Origin: Eubacterium sp. | GTDB taxonomy: Bacteria > Bacillota > Clostridia > Lachnospirales > Lachnospiraceae | Direction of reading: 5' to 3' | Assembly: GCA_021769425.1 (NCBI GenBank) | Contig: JAETSX010000016.1 | Location: 62,001-126,000 of the forward strand | DNA length: 64,000 nt | Part shown: piece by piece, positions 8,762-15,842 of the stretch | How the letters are laid out: each line of letters opens with the position of its first letter | Position numbering within the stretch: position 1 is the first letter of the stretch | Position numbers and translations under genes: made by a program | The notes under the pieces: generated by a model | What the model was told of the DNA's origin: nothing | The model's input: only the letters and a program-made list of their open reading frames with translations | Databases searched by the model: none

Positions 8762-8821
8762 TGTACAATTCGTAAGATTTGTACAAAAATTACCAGAACA
8801 AATCGTAAAAGTTATACAAAA
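8762..8821. promoter_or_regulatory. repeated operator-like sites upstream of hydrogenase operon
   Basis: Two 24-bp direct repeats (8765-8788 and 8798-8821) agree at 20 of 24 positions and are 33 bp apart, about three helical turns. The first is centred in an inverted repeat TGTACAA-N10-TTGTACA (8762-8785). Placed just upstream of the -35 box of hydC, they look like an activator or repressor site of unknown identity. Confidence 0.6.
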
Positions 8822-8824
8822 TGA

Positions 8825-8853
8825 TTGAGTTAATTATTTAACAATGTTATACT
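8825..8853 (+). promoter_or_regulatory. hydrogenase promoter with internal Rex-like operator
   Basis: TTGAGT (8825-8830), 17-bp spacer, TATACT (8848-8853). The spacer region holds GAGTTAA-TTAT-TTAACAA (8827-8844), which matches the Rex consensus TTGTTAA-N4-TTAACAA at 12 of 14 defined positions. Rex is the NADH/NAD+-sensing repressor of Firmicute fermentation genes, and the operon encodes an NADH-linked hydrogenase, so the site fits its context. Confidence 0.75.
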
Positions 8854-8908
8854 GTGGGGGTAAGTGACAAGTAAGCGTTCGGAATATGCGAAACAAGGAG
8901 GAGAAGGA

Positions 8909-9418
8909 TTGGAAACAAAGGATCAAAAGATACTGGATGAGATCTTGGAATCTCACAGCTATGACCAGACGGCAGTCATCGGAATTATGCAGGATATCCA
9001 GAAGGTATACCGCTATCTGCCGGAGGAAATGCTTTGCTATATTGCGAAGAAGCTGCATTTAAGTGAAGCGAAAGTCTATGGGGTGGCTACATTCTATGAG
9101 AATTTTTCTTTAGAGCCTAAGGGAAAATATATCATTAAAATCTGTGATGGCACAGCCTGTCATGTGCGTCAGTCCACAGCGATTCTGAATGAAATCCGCG
9201 GGCTTTTGGGAGTGACGGAGGCAAAGCCCACCACGGAGGATATGATGTTCACTGTTGAGACAGTGTCCTGTCTGGGGGCCTGCGGGCTTGCTCCGGTCTG
9301 TACCGTCAATGATGTGGTGCATCCAGCTATGACGCCGGAAAAAGCAAGGGAATTGATCAAAGAATTGAAAGAAGGCGCAGATGCAGAAGTCAGAGAGGAG
9401 GCCGCAGATGAGAAGTGA
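8909..9418 (+). CDS. hydC: NADH-linked [FeFe] hydrogenase, NuoE-like [2Fe-2S] subunit
   Basis: The start is taken as TTG at 8909 with AAGGAGG 7 nt upstream; a GTG at 8864 would begin at the promoter. The 169-residue product is a NuoE/24-kDa thioredoxin-fold protein with the four [2Fe-2S] ligands Cys79 and Cys84 (CDGTAC) and Cys121 and Cys125 (CLGACG). The N-terminal helical part (IMQDIQKVYRYLP...YGVATFYENF) is typical. It forms the gamma subunit of trimeric, possibly electron-bifurcating hydrogenases, passing electrons between the FMN subunit and the catalytic subunit. First gene of hydC-hydB-hydA. Confidence 0.93.
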   Translation: METKDQKILDEILESHSYDQTAVIGIMQDIQKVYRYLPEEMLCYIAKKLHLSEAKVYGVATFYENFSLEPKGKYIIKICDGTACHVRQSTAILNEIRGLLGVTEAKPTTEDMMFTVETVSCLGACGLAPVCTVNDVVHPAMTPEKARELIKELKEGADAEVREEAADEK

Positions 9419-9454
9419 CAGAAGGAATAGAAAAGGCCGGAAGGGAGGCCGCAG

Positions 9455-11344
9455 ATGAGAATTAATACAAGAGAAGAATTAGAAGCCAGAAGAAAAGAAT
9501 ATGCAGCGTCCTTAAAGACCCAGAAAAAACAGATTTTAATTTGTGCCGGCACAGGCTGCGTGGCGGGAGGTTCTTTGAATATTTATGCAAAGATGCAGGA
9601 GAATCTTATGAAACGGGGCATTAAATGCGCTCTGGTACTGGAAAAGGAGCCACACAGTGACAGTGTAGGTTTAAAGAAGTCCGGCTGCCATGGGTTCTGT
9701 GAAATGGGCCCGCTGCTTCGGATTGAACCGTCAGGTCTTTTGTATATTAAGGTAAAGGCGGAAGACTGTGAGGAAATCATAGAAGAAAGCATTGTAAATG
9801 ACCGTGTGATTGACCGTCTGGTTTACCATGACCCCCAGGGAAAACCTTATGAGAAACAGGAAGAGATTCCCTTTTACAAGCAGCAGACCCGTGTGGCATT
9901 GGAGGACTGCGGACGGATTAATGCAGAGTCCATTAAGGAATACATAGCAGTAGGCGGCTATCAGGCAGTGGCAAAGGCATTGTTTGACATGACGCCCCAG
10001 CAGCTTGTGGATGAGGTGTCAAAAGCATCTTTAAGGGGCCGGGGCGGCGGCGGATTCCCCACCGGCCGGAAGTGGTCTCAGGTGCTTGCCCAGAAGGAAG
10101 AAGTGAAATATGTGGTCTGCAACGGCGACGAAGGCGACCCGGGGGCATTTATGGACCGGAGCATGATGGAAGGCGATCCTCACCGGGTTATTGAAGGCAT
10201 GCTGATTGCCGGAATTGCAACCGGAGCCCATTATGGTTATATTTACGTGCGGGCCGAGTATCCCCTGGCAGTGGAGCGGCTGCAGACAGCCATCAGTAAA
10301 GCGGAGGAGAAAGGGCTTTTGGGAAAAAATATCCTGAATTCGGGTTTTGACTTTGAATTAAAGATCAGCCAGGGAGCCGGCGCATTTGTCTGCGGAGAAG
10401 GTTCTGCCCTGACAGCTTCTATTGAAGGAAACCGGGGCATGCCCAGGGTGAAGCCGCCCCGTACGGTGGAGAAGGGGCTGTTTGAGAAACCTACGGTTTT
10501 GAATAACGTGGAAACTTACTGCAACGTTCCGCCTATCATCAACAAGGGGGCAGAATGGTATCAGACCATCGGGCCGGAGAATAATCACGGCACAAAGGCA
10601 TTTGCCTTAACGGGAAATGTGATGAATACCGGATTGATTGAAGTGCCTATGGGAACTACCCTTCGGAAAGTGATTTTTGACATCGGCGGCGGCGTTAAGG
10701 ACGGCGAATTCAAAGCGGTGCAGATCGGCGGGCCCTCCGGAGGATGTCTCTGCATCAATCCCACGGAAGATCATTTGGATCTGCACCTGGATTTTGATTC
10801 TCTGAAAAAAGTGGGAGCCATGATTGGAAGCGGCGGCCTGGTGGTGATGAATGATAAGAGCTGCATGGTGGAGGTGGCAAGATTTTTCATGAATTTTACC
10901 CAGAATGAGTCTTGCGGCAAATGTATTCCCTGCAGGGAGGGTACCAAGCGGATGTTGGAGCTGTTAAATGATATCTGTGAGGGAAGAGGGACCATGAATC
11001 ATATTACGCTGTTAGAGGAGTTGGCAGAAACCATTTCTGCAACAGCTCTCTGCGGATTGGGCAAAACGGCGGCTTCTCCGGTAGTAAGCACCATGAAATA
11101 TTTCCGGGAAGAATATTTGGCCCATGTGGTGGATAAAAAATGCCCTGCTGGGCAGTGCAAGGCGCTGATATCTCTTCAGATTGATCCCGAATTGTGCAAA
11201 GGCTGCAGCAAATGCGCCAAGCTCTGTCCGGTGGGCGCTATTTCCGGTGAAATCAAGAAGCCGTTTACCATTGATGTTTCCAAGTGTATCAAATGCGGAG
11301 CCTGCAGAGAAGGCTGTAATTTCCACGCAGTAAAAGAAGTGTAG
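9455..11344 (+). CDS. hydB: NADH-linked [FeFe] hydrogenase, NuoF-like FMN subunit
   Basis: A 629-residue flavo-iron-sulfur protein. Domains in order: thioredoxin-like [2Fe-2S] domain (ICAGTGCVAGGS, residues about 30-120), FMN/NADH-binding domain with GRGGGGFPTGRKW near residue 195 and the NGDEGDPGAF loop, SLBB domain, the [4Fe-4S] motif SCGKCIPC near 487, and a C-terminal 2x[4Fe-4S] ferredoxin domain (CKGCSKCAKLC, CIKCGACREGC). This is the HydB/HndC architecture that oxidises or reduces NAD(H) and, in characterised relatives, bifurcates electrons with ferredoxin. The 15-nt string around its start, GAGGCCGCAGATGAG, also occurs at the end of hydC 45 bp earlier, a small duplication. Confidence 0.95.
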   Translation: MRINTREELEARRKEYAASLKTQKKQILICAGTGCVAGGSLNIYAKMQENLMKRGIKCALVLEKEPHSDSVGLKKSGCHGFCEMGPLLRIEPSGLLYIKVKAEDCEEIIEESIVNDRVIDRLVYHDPQGKPYEKQEEIPFYKQQTRVALEDCGRINAESIKEYIAVGGYQAVAKALFDMTPQQLVDEVSKASLRGRGGGGFPTGRKWSQVLAQKEEVKYVVCNGDEGDPGAFMDRSMMEGDPHRVIEGMLIAGIATGAHYGYIYVRAEYPLAVERLQTAISKAEEKGLLGKNILNSGFDFELKISQGAGAFVCGEGSALTASIEGNRGMPRVKPPRTVEKGLFEKPTVLNNVETYCNVPPIINKGAEWYQTIGPENNHGTKAFALTGNVMNTGLIEVPMGTTLRKVIFDIGGGVKDGEFKAVQIGGPSGGCLCINPTEDHLDLHLDFDSLKKVGAMIGSGGLVVMNDKSCMVEVARFFMNFTQNESCGKCIPCREGTKRMLELLNDICEGRGTMNHITLLEELAETISATALCGLGKTAASPVVSTMKYFREEYLAHVVDKKCPAGQCKALISLQIDPELCKGCSKCAKLCPVGAISGEIKKPFTIDVSKCIKCGACREGCNFHAVKEV

Positions 11345-11355
11345 GAGGTCTGAAC

Positions 11356-13053
11356 ATGGAAAAATATATGATCATTGACGGCGAACGGGTATCGTTTACC
11401 GATGAAAAAAACATTCTTGCAGTCATTCGGAAAGCAGGAATTATTTTACCGACATTTTGTTATTATTCAGATCTGTCTATTTACGGCGCATGCCGCATGT
11501 GCGTGGTTGAGGATCAATGGGGAGGAATTATTGCCTCCTGCTCTACGCCGCCGAAGCACCAGATGGAAATCCGCACCAATACGCCTCAGCTATACTATCA
11601 CAGAAAACGGATTTTAGAGCTGCTGTTAGCGGCTCACTGCAGGGACTGCACCACCTGTGAGAAAAACGGCAAATGCAAACTGCAGGAGCTGGCAACCAGG
11701 TTCGGAATTCCCGGGGTGAGGTTTGAAAACACCAATCCGATCCGTCCCATAGACACTTCCTCCAAAGCCATTGTCCGCAATCCCAACAAATGCATTCTCT
11801 GCGGCGACTGCGTGCGGGTGTGCAGTGAGATCCAGCATGTAGGAGCCATTGATTTTGCCCATCGGGGTTCCAGGATGGAGATTTCCACTGCCTTCGGCAG
11901 GGATATTGCGGATACCAACTGTGTAAGCTGCGGGCAGTGCGCGGCAGTCTGTCCCACGGGAGCCATTACCATTAAGCGTGACAGCCATGATGTGTGGGAG
12001 GCGATACATAATCCAAAGAAGCGGGTAGTGGTGCAGATTGCCCCGGCAGTCCGTGTGGCAATCGGCGAGGCATACGGCTATGAGCCGGGAGAAAATACCA
12101 TTGGGAAATTAGTGGCTTCCCTGCGCAAACTGGGCATAGACGCAATTTTTGACACCTCTGTGGGAGCCGATCTTACCATTATGGAAGAATCGGAGGAATT
12201 ACTGGAGGCTCTGGAGGAAGAGGATCGGAACTATCCTCTGTTTACTTCCTGCTGTCCGGGGTGGATCCGCTTTGTGGAGACACAGTATCCCCATTTGATG
12301 AAATATGTGTCCACCTCCAAGTCCCCCATGGAGATGTTTGGCGCAGTGATTAAGGAATACTATCGGAAACAGGACAAAAAAGAGGGAAGAGAAACAGTGT
12401 CCGTGGCGATCATGCCCTGTACGGCCAAGAAATTCGAAGCATCCAGAGAGGAATTTAAGCGGAAAGGCGTGCCGGATGTGGACTATGTGCTGACTTCTGA
12501 GGAAGTGATTACCATGCTGCAGGAGATCGGGATCCGGTTTGATCGTCTGGAGCCGGAGGCATATGACATGCCATTTTCCATTTTCTCCGGCGCCGGGGTG
12601 ATTTTCGGCGCAACCGGCGGAGTGACGGAGGCGGCTGTGCGGCGGGTGGTGGAAGATAAGAGCCCCAAAGCATTGAAGGAGATCGAATTTATCGGCGCCA
12701 GAGGCATGGACGGGGTCAAAATCTGTGAGCTTCCCTTTGGGGACCGGCAGCTTCGGATTGGCGTTGTCAGCGGCCTGGGCAATGCAGATAACCTGCTGCA
12801 GAAAATAGAAAGCGGAGAAGAGCATTTTGATTTTGTGGAAGTTATGGCCTGTCCGGGAGGATGCGTGGCCGGAGCAGGACAGCCCTTTGCCCGTTCCACG
12901 GAGAAGCGGATGCGGGCGGAAGGCCTTTACAAGAATGACAAGGCAATGCAGATTAAGCGCAGCGAAGAAAATCCGCTGGTGGAGTCGCTGTATCATGATT
13001 TGCTGAAAAACCGGGAGCATGAGCTTCTGCATGTAGATTATATACACGAATAA
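11356..13053 (+). CDS. hydA: [FeFe] hydrogenase catalytic subunit (first copy)
   Basis: A 565-residue group A hydrogenase with the full Clostridium pasteurianum CpI-type domain order: plant-type [2Fe-2S] (CYYSDLSIYGACRMC), the His/Cys [4Fe-4S] site (HCRDCTTCEKNGKC), two [4Fe-4S] ferredoxin clusters (CILCGDCVRVC, CVSCGQCAAVC) and the H-cluster domain. H-cluster motifs are intact: TSCCPGW (Cys299/Cys300), MPCTAKK (Cys355) and MACPGGC (Cys499/Cys503), at the same residue numbers as CpI. It reduces protons to H2 in the cytoplasm using electrons from HydB/HydC. The maturases HydE, HydF and HydG are not in the window. Starts 11 bp after hydB. Confidence 0.97.
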   Translation: MEKYMIIDGERVSFTDEKNILAVIRKAGIILPTFCYYSDLSIYGACRMCVVEDQWGGIIASCSTPPKHQMEIRTNTPQLYYHRKRILELLLAAHCRDCTTCEKNGKCKLQELATRFGIPGVRFENTNPIRPIDTSSKAIVRNPNKCILCGDCVRVCSEIQHVGAIDFAHRGSRMEISTAFGRDIADTNCVSCGQCAAVCPTGAITIKRDSHDVWEAIHNPKKRVVVQIAPAVRVAIGEAYGYEPGENTIGKLVASLRKLGIDAIFDTSVGADLTIMEESEELLEALEEEDRNYPLFTSCCPGWIRFVETQYPHLMKYVSTSKSPMEMFGAVIKEYYRKQDKKEGRETVSVAIMPCTAKKFEASREEFKRKGVPDVDYVLTSEEVITMLQEIGIRFDRLEPEAYDMPFSIFSGAGVIFGATGGVTEAAVRRVVEDKSPKALKEIEFIGARGMDGVKICELPFGDRQLRIGVVSGLGNADNLLQKIESGEEHFDFVEVMACPGGCVAGAGQPFARSTEKRMRAEGLYKNDKAMQIKRSEENPLVESLYHDLLKNREHELLHVDYIHE

Positions 13054-13057
13054 TATA

Positions 13058-13085
13058 CTGCACGGCAAAAAGATTTGCCGTGCAG
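13058..13085 (+). terminator. terminator of hydCBA operon
   Basis: Perfect 12-bp stem CTGCACGGCAAA / TTTGCCGTGCAG with a 4-nt loop, beginning 5 bp after the hydA stop codon. No long T run follows. Confidence 0.8.
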
Positions 13086-13097
13086 TTGCACCAGCCG

Positions 13098-13276
13098 CAT
13101 GCCGCAAAGCGGCAATTTTCCTTTGTGCGGCTGTGTGCATATTTGTTATACTATATATCTGGCATTAAATAATTGCCAGATATATAGTCCCTCCGGGGGG
13201 ATGCGCACTCGCGCGAATATGTATATGCCGCAAAGCGGCTGCGCTCGGCGCAGATGGCAATAATTAATCGCCATCT
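13098..13276. repeat. cluster of palindromes between hydA and the DUF4097 gene
   Basis: This gene-free stretch holds several hairpins: GCCGCAAAGCGGC twice (about 13099 and 13227), a perfect 15-bp inverted repeat with arms 13150-13164 and 13174-13188 (ACTATATATCTGGCA and its complement, 9-nt loop), and AGATGGC/GCCATCT at 13252-13258 and 13270-13276. It separates two convergent transcripts. Function unknown; a structured RNA or a repeat-derived element is possible. Confidence 0.7.
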
Positions 13277-13294
13277 ATATAAAATTGATTGGAT

Positions 13295-14467
13295 CTATCG
13301 TATTTCAATGTTTCCGCTTTCGCACCGGACAGAAATTTCATGTTTGATTTTGCTGCGCTGTTTTTGGTAACGTACCGTTCCGTCTTCCTTTGCTTCTATA
13401 TTGTTTCCGTCTACTTCAATGGTTCCGTATTCTGTTTTCAGATCATAATTGGAATCGGTCATTTGTTCCGCCAGTTCCAGCGTCACATCTCCGTATTCTG
13501 AATTGACTTTTGTCTGTTCCAGAACGGCGTCTCTCAGATTCAGAGAACCGGATTCCAGGGAAAATGTGCTGTTTTTCGCCTGAAAGCTGTCAATGGTGCA
13601 GTTCCCGTAGCTGGCGTCTACAGAGCAGGCGTCCGCGGTCAGGGAAGAAATTTCCAGAGAACCGGATTCCAGGGAAAATATACTGTCCTCTGCCTGGAAA
13701 CGGTCAATGGTGCAATTCCCATATTCGGAATTGATGGCGCAGTTTCCTGCATTCAGCGACGATATTTTCAGATCGCCGGATTCTAGGCTGAAAGTTCCTT
13801 CTTTGGAAACGGAAACGCTGTCACCGGTATAATTGCCATAGGAAGCGGAGAGGGTGAAACGGCCGCAGGCGATGTTCTCTGTATCGATATTGCCGGATTC
13901 GGAAATGATTTCCAGGGTATCTCCGGTAAATGTGCCAAGGGTCAGATCTCCGTAATCCAGGTGAAGATCCGCTTTTTTGGCATTGAGCTGTCCGATGTCC
14001 AGGTTTCCGCTTTCCATGGATACGTTCAGCAGATCCAAATACTGTTCTTTGGGAACATAGAGATTCAGGTAAAGGGGTTTCTGGTTTACCGGGTTTCCAA
14101 ATAAATGAAAGGAAATAGAATAGCGGTTTTGCATCTGGCCTTCCTGGAAATGGAATTTTCCTTCGGATACGCTGTAATCCGGTTTGCTGCATTTGCCGTC
14201 CAGGCGGTATTCCAGATAAAAGCCGTCGGAGGGCAGGATGGAGACATCGGCGTAATTTAAGCTGATGGAGACTTCAGAGAATTCTTCCAGCTCTGTTTTA
14301 TCCAGGATATGGGGCTCCGGGTATTTTTCCCTGCGGGGGGAATCTCTGTGGGCTGAAGCCGAAGAGCCGTTTTGGATTCCGGATGCGATGATGATTCCGG
14401 AACACAGAATGCCGGCAAAGACAGCGACGCCCAAAATAACGGTTAAAAATTTGTTGTGGTTTTTCAT
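13295..14467 (-). CDS. DUF4097-type beta-strand repeat protein, membrane anchored
   Basis: A 390-residue protein with one N-terminal transmembrane segment or uncleaved signal (FLTVILGVAVFAGILCSGIIIASG, residues 8-31) and an outside domain of repeating beta strands. The motif SLESGxLxISSL...YGNCTIDxFQA recurs with a 38-residue period through roughly residues 225-330, and weaker SESGNID/YGD repeats flank it; this is the pattern of the DUF4097 beta-helix family often found with cell-envelope stress or PspC-type systems. Biochemical function is unknown. The start has AAAGGAGG 8 nt upstream. It lies 100 bp downstream of a GNAT gene on the same strand. Confidence 0.75.
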   Translation of the reverse strand: MKNHNKFLTVILGVAVFAGILCSGIIIASGIQNGSSASAHRDSPRREKYPEPHILDKTELEEFSEVSISLNYADVSILPSDGFYLEYRLDGKCSKPDYSVSEGKFHFQEGQMQNRYSISFHLFGNPVNQKPLYLNLYVPKEQYLDLLNVSMESGNLDIGQLNAKKADLHLDYGDLTLGTFTGDTLEIISESGNIDTENIACGRFTLSASYGNYTGDSVSVSKEGTFSLESGDLKISSLNAGNCAINSEYGNCTIDRFQAEDSIFSLESGSLEISSLTADACSVDASYGNCTIDSFQAKNSTFSLESGSLNLRDAVLEQTKVNSEYGDVTLELAEQMTDSNYDLKTEYGTIEVDGNNIEAKEDGTVRYQKQRSKIKHEISVRCESGNIEIR

Positions 14468-14567
14468 AACATATCCTCCTTTGCGAATCTGTCTATCTGA
14501 TCAATGAAACGATGCAGCAAGGAGAATGACTTCAAGATTTGGAAAAATTCCCTCAAAGCGTTCGGTT

Positions 14568-15215
14568 TTATTTTCTCAGGCGTTGAAAGGCAATGCGGGG
14601 GCTTCCATCTTCCACATGGATGATCCCGCATTCTAAAAATCCGTTCTTTTTTAACAGATGCCGCATGATAAGGTTGTCTTCATGGGTGTCAATCCTGAGG
14701 TTTTTGGTGAAGGCATTACAAAATTTCAGGCACTCCGTCAGAATGCCTTTCTGCCCGCCGGAACTGGCAATGCGGTGAATGACGCCGTAGGGCAGTTCAT
14801 TGAGCCATCTGCCCTGAATCTCTTGGTAAGTGGGCTCTTCACCAATCTGAAAAGCAAATACCCCGGCAATCTGCCGGTTGGAAATAGCCTGGCAGAAAGT
14901 CTCTGCCAGGTTTTCAGAAGCGTTCCGTCTGAAAGTCTCTGCCGGGGGTTCGGAAACATTCCAATTGAACGCTTCCGGCAGGTTTTCAGAAGCGTTCCGT
15001 CTGAAAGGTTCTGCCTGGCTTAGAGAACTTGCCGGCGGATCAGCTTCTATCAAAAACAATCTGCCTTGTGTAATATCCTGCCGGATAGTTTCAGGTTCCG
15101 GTTTGTCAGTTCCCCATTGCCCGGGATTGCCGTTTAATGCCATCTGTTCTCTTGCATAGGCATAGATGGGCAGGATCTGTTCCAGATCCGTATGTTCTGC
15201 TTTTCTGATATTCAT
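14568..15215 (-). CDS. GNAT-family acetyltransferase with internal 12-residue repeat insertion
   Basis: A 215-residue GNAT protein (MNIRKAEHTDLEQILPIY start; HRIASSGGQKGI as the acetyl-CoA loop; THEDNLIMRHLLKKNGF near the end). Between the strand GRLFLIEAD and the strand IAGVFAFQIG lies an insertion of four 12-residue units at 68-115, of the form AETFRRNASENL, two of them nearly identical. At DNA level a 29-bp segment recurs 72 bp apart (14907-14935 and 14979-15007). Relatives lack this insertion as far as I know. Substrate unknown. It starts 45 bp after the activase remnant on the same strand and is probably co-transcribed with it. Confidence 0.8.
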   Translation of the reverse strand: MNIRKAEHTDLEQILPIYAYAREQMALNGNPGQWGTDKPEPETIRQDITQGRLFLIEADPPASSLSQAEPFRRNASENLPEAFNWNVSEPPAETFRRNASENLAETFCQAISNRQIAGVFAFQIGEEPTYQEIQGRWLNELPYGVIHRIASSGGQKGILTECLKFCNAFTKNLRIDTHEDNLIMRHLLKKNGFLECGIIHVEDGSPRIAFQRLRK

Positions 15216-15260
15216 TATTATTTTCCGCTTTCTGTTTTTTCTTTTCTTATCAGTTCCTAA

Positions 15261-15842
15261 TCAGGATAAACCGGAACCGGAATCTTCTTTCGCCAGATTC
15301 TTCTGGGCCGTAGACAGCATCAGCTTAATGCGGTTTAACTGATTTACCTCAGAGGCTCCCGGATCGTAGTCTATGGCCACAATGTTGGCGGCAGGATACT
15401 TGTGCCGTATTTTCTTGATGACGCCTTTGCCCACCACATGGTTGGGCAGACAGCCGAAAGGCTGGGCGCACACAATATTATTGGCGCCGGAATGAATCAG
15501 TTCTAACATTTCGCCGGTCAGAAACCAGCCTTCGCCGGTCTGATTTCCCTGGGATACGATGGGGGAGGCATAGGAGGCCAGCGTATCAATCCGCACAGGC
15601 GGATCGAACCGGCGGCTTCTTTCAAATTCTTTTCTTGCGGCGCTGCGCAGCCATTCCAGAATCCCAATGCCCAGATTGGCAATTCTGGCGGCGGATTTTT
15701 TCTGTCCCAGCTTTTCCACCCGGAAATTCTGGTTGTAGAAACAGTCTTTCTCCGGTAATCGGCAGCTGGTCAAAGTCCCGAATAATTTCCCGGCAATAAC
15801 GTTTGAAGGTTCTGTGGGAAACCATTCTGGGGCTGGAAACAA
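15261..15842 (-). pseudogene. C-terminal part of the dehydratase activase, out of frame
   Basis: From about 15748 down, this frame encodes [54 protein letters not shown] and AIDYDPGASEVNQLNRIKLM, the conserved end of long 2-hydroxyacyl-CoA dehydratase activases. It is one base out of frame with the upstream 1258-residue frame and has no start or ribosome binding site of its own. The part of this frame above 15750 is shadow sequence. Family proteins carry an extra block of roughly 45 residues (around GIVGEILVKF...DLTDF) between ITGE and the CFYN stretch; it is absent here. Confidence 0.8.

Noticed and set aside
13075..13263. 62-residue plus-strand frame after hydA
   Set aside because: It runs through the terminator and palindromes and has no ribosome binding site.
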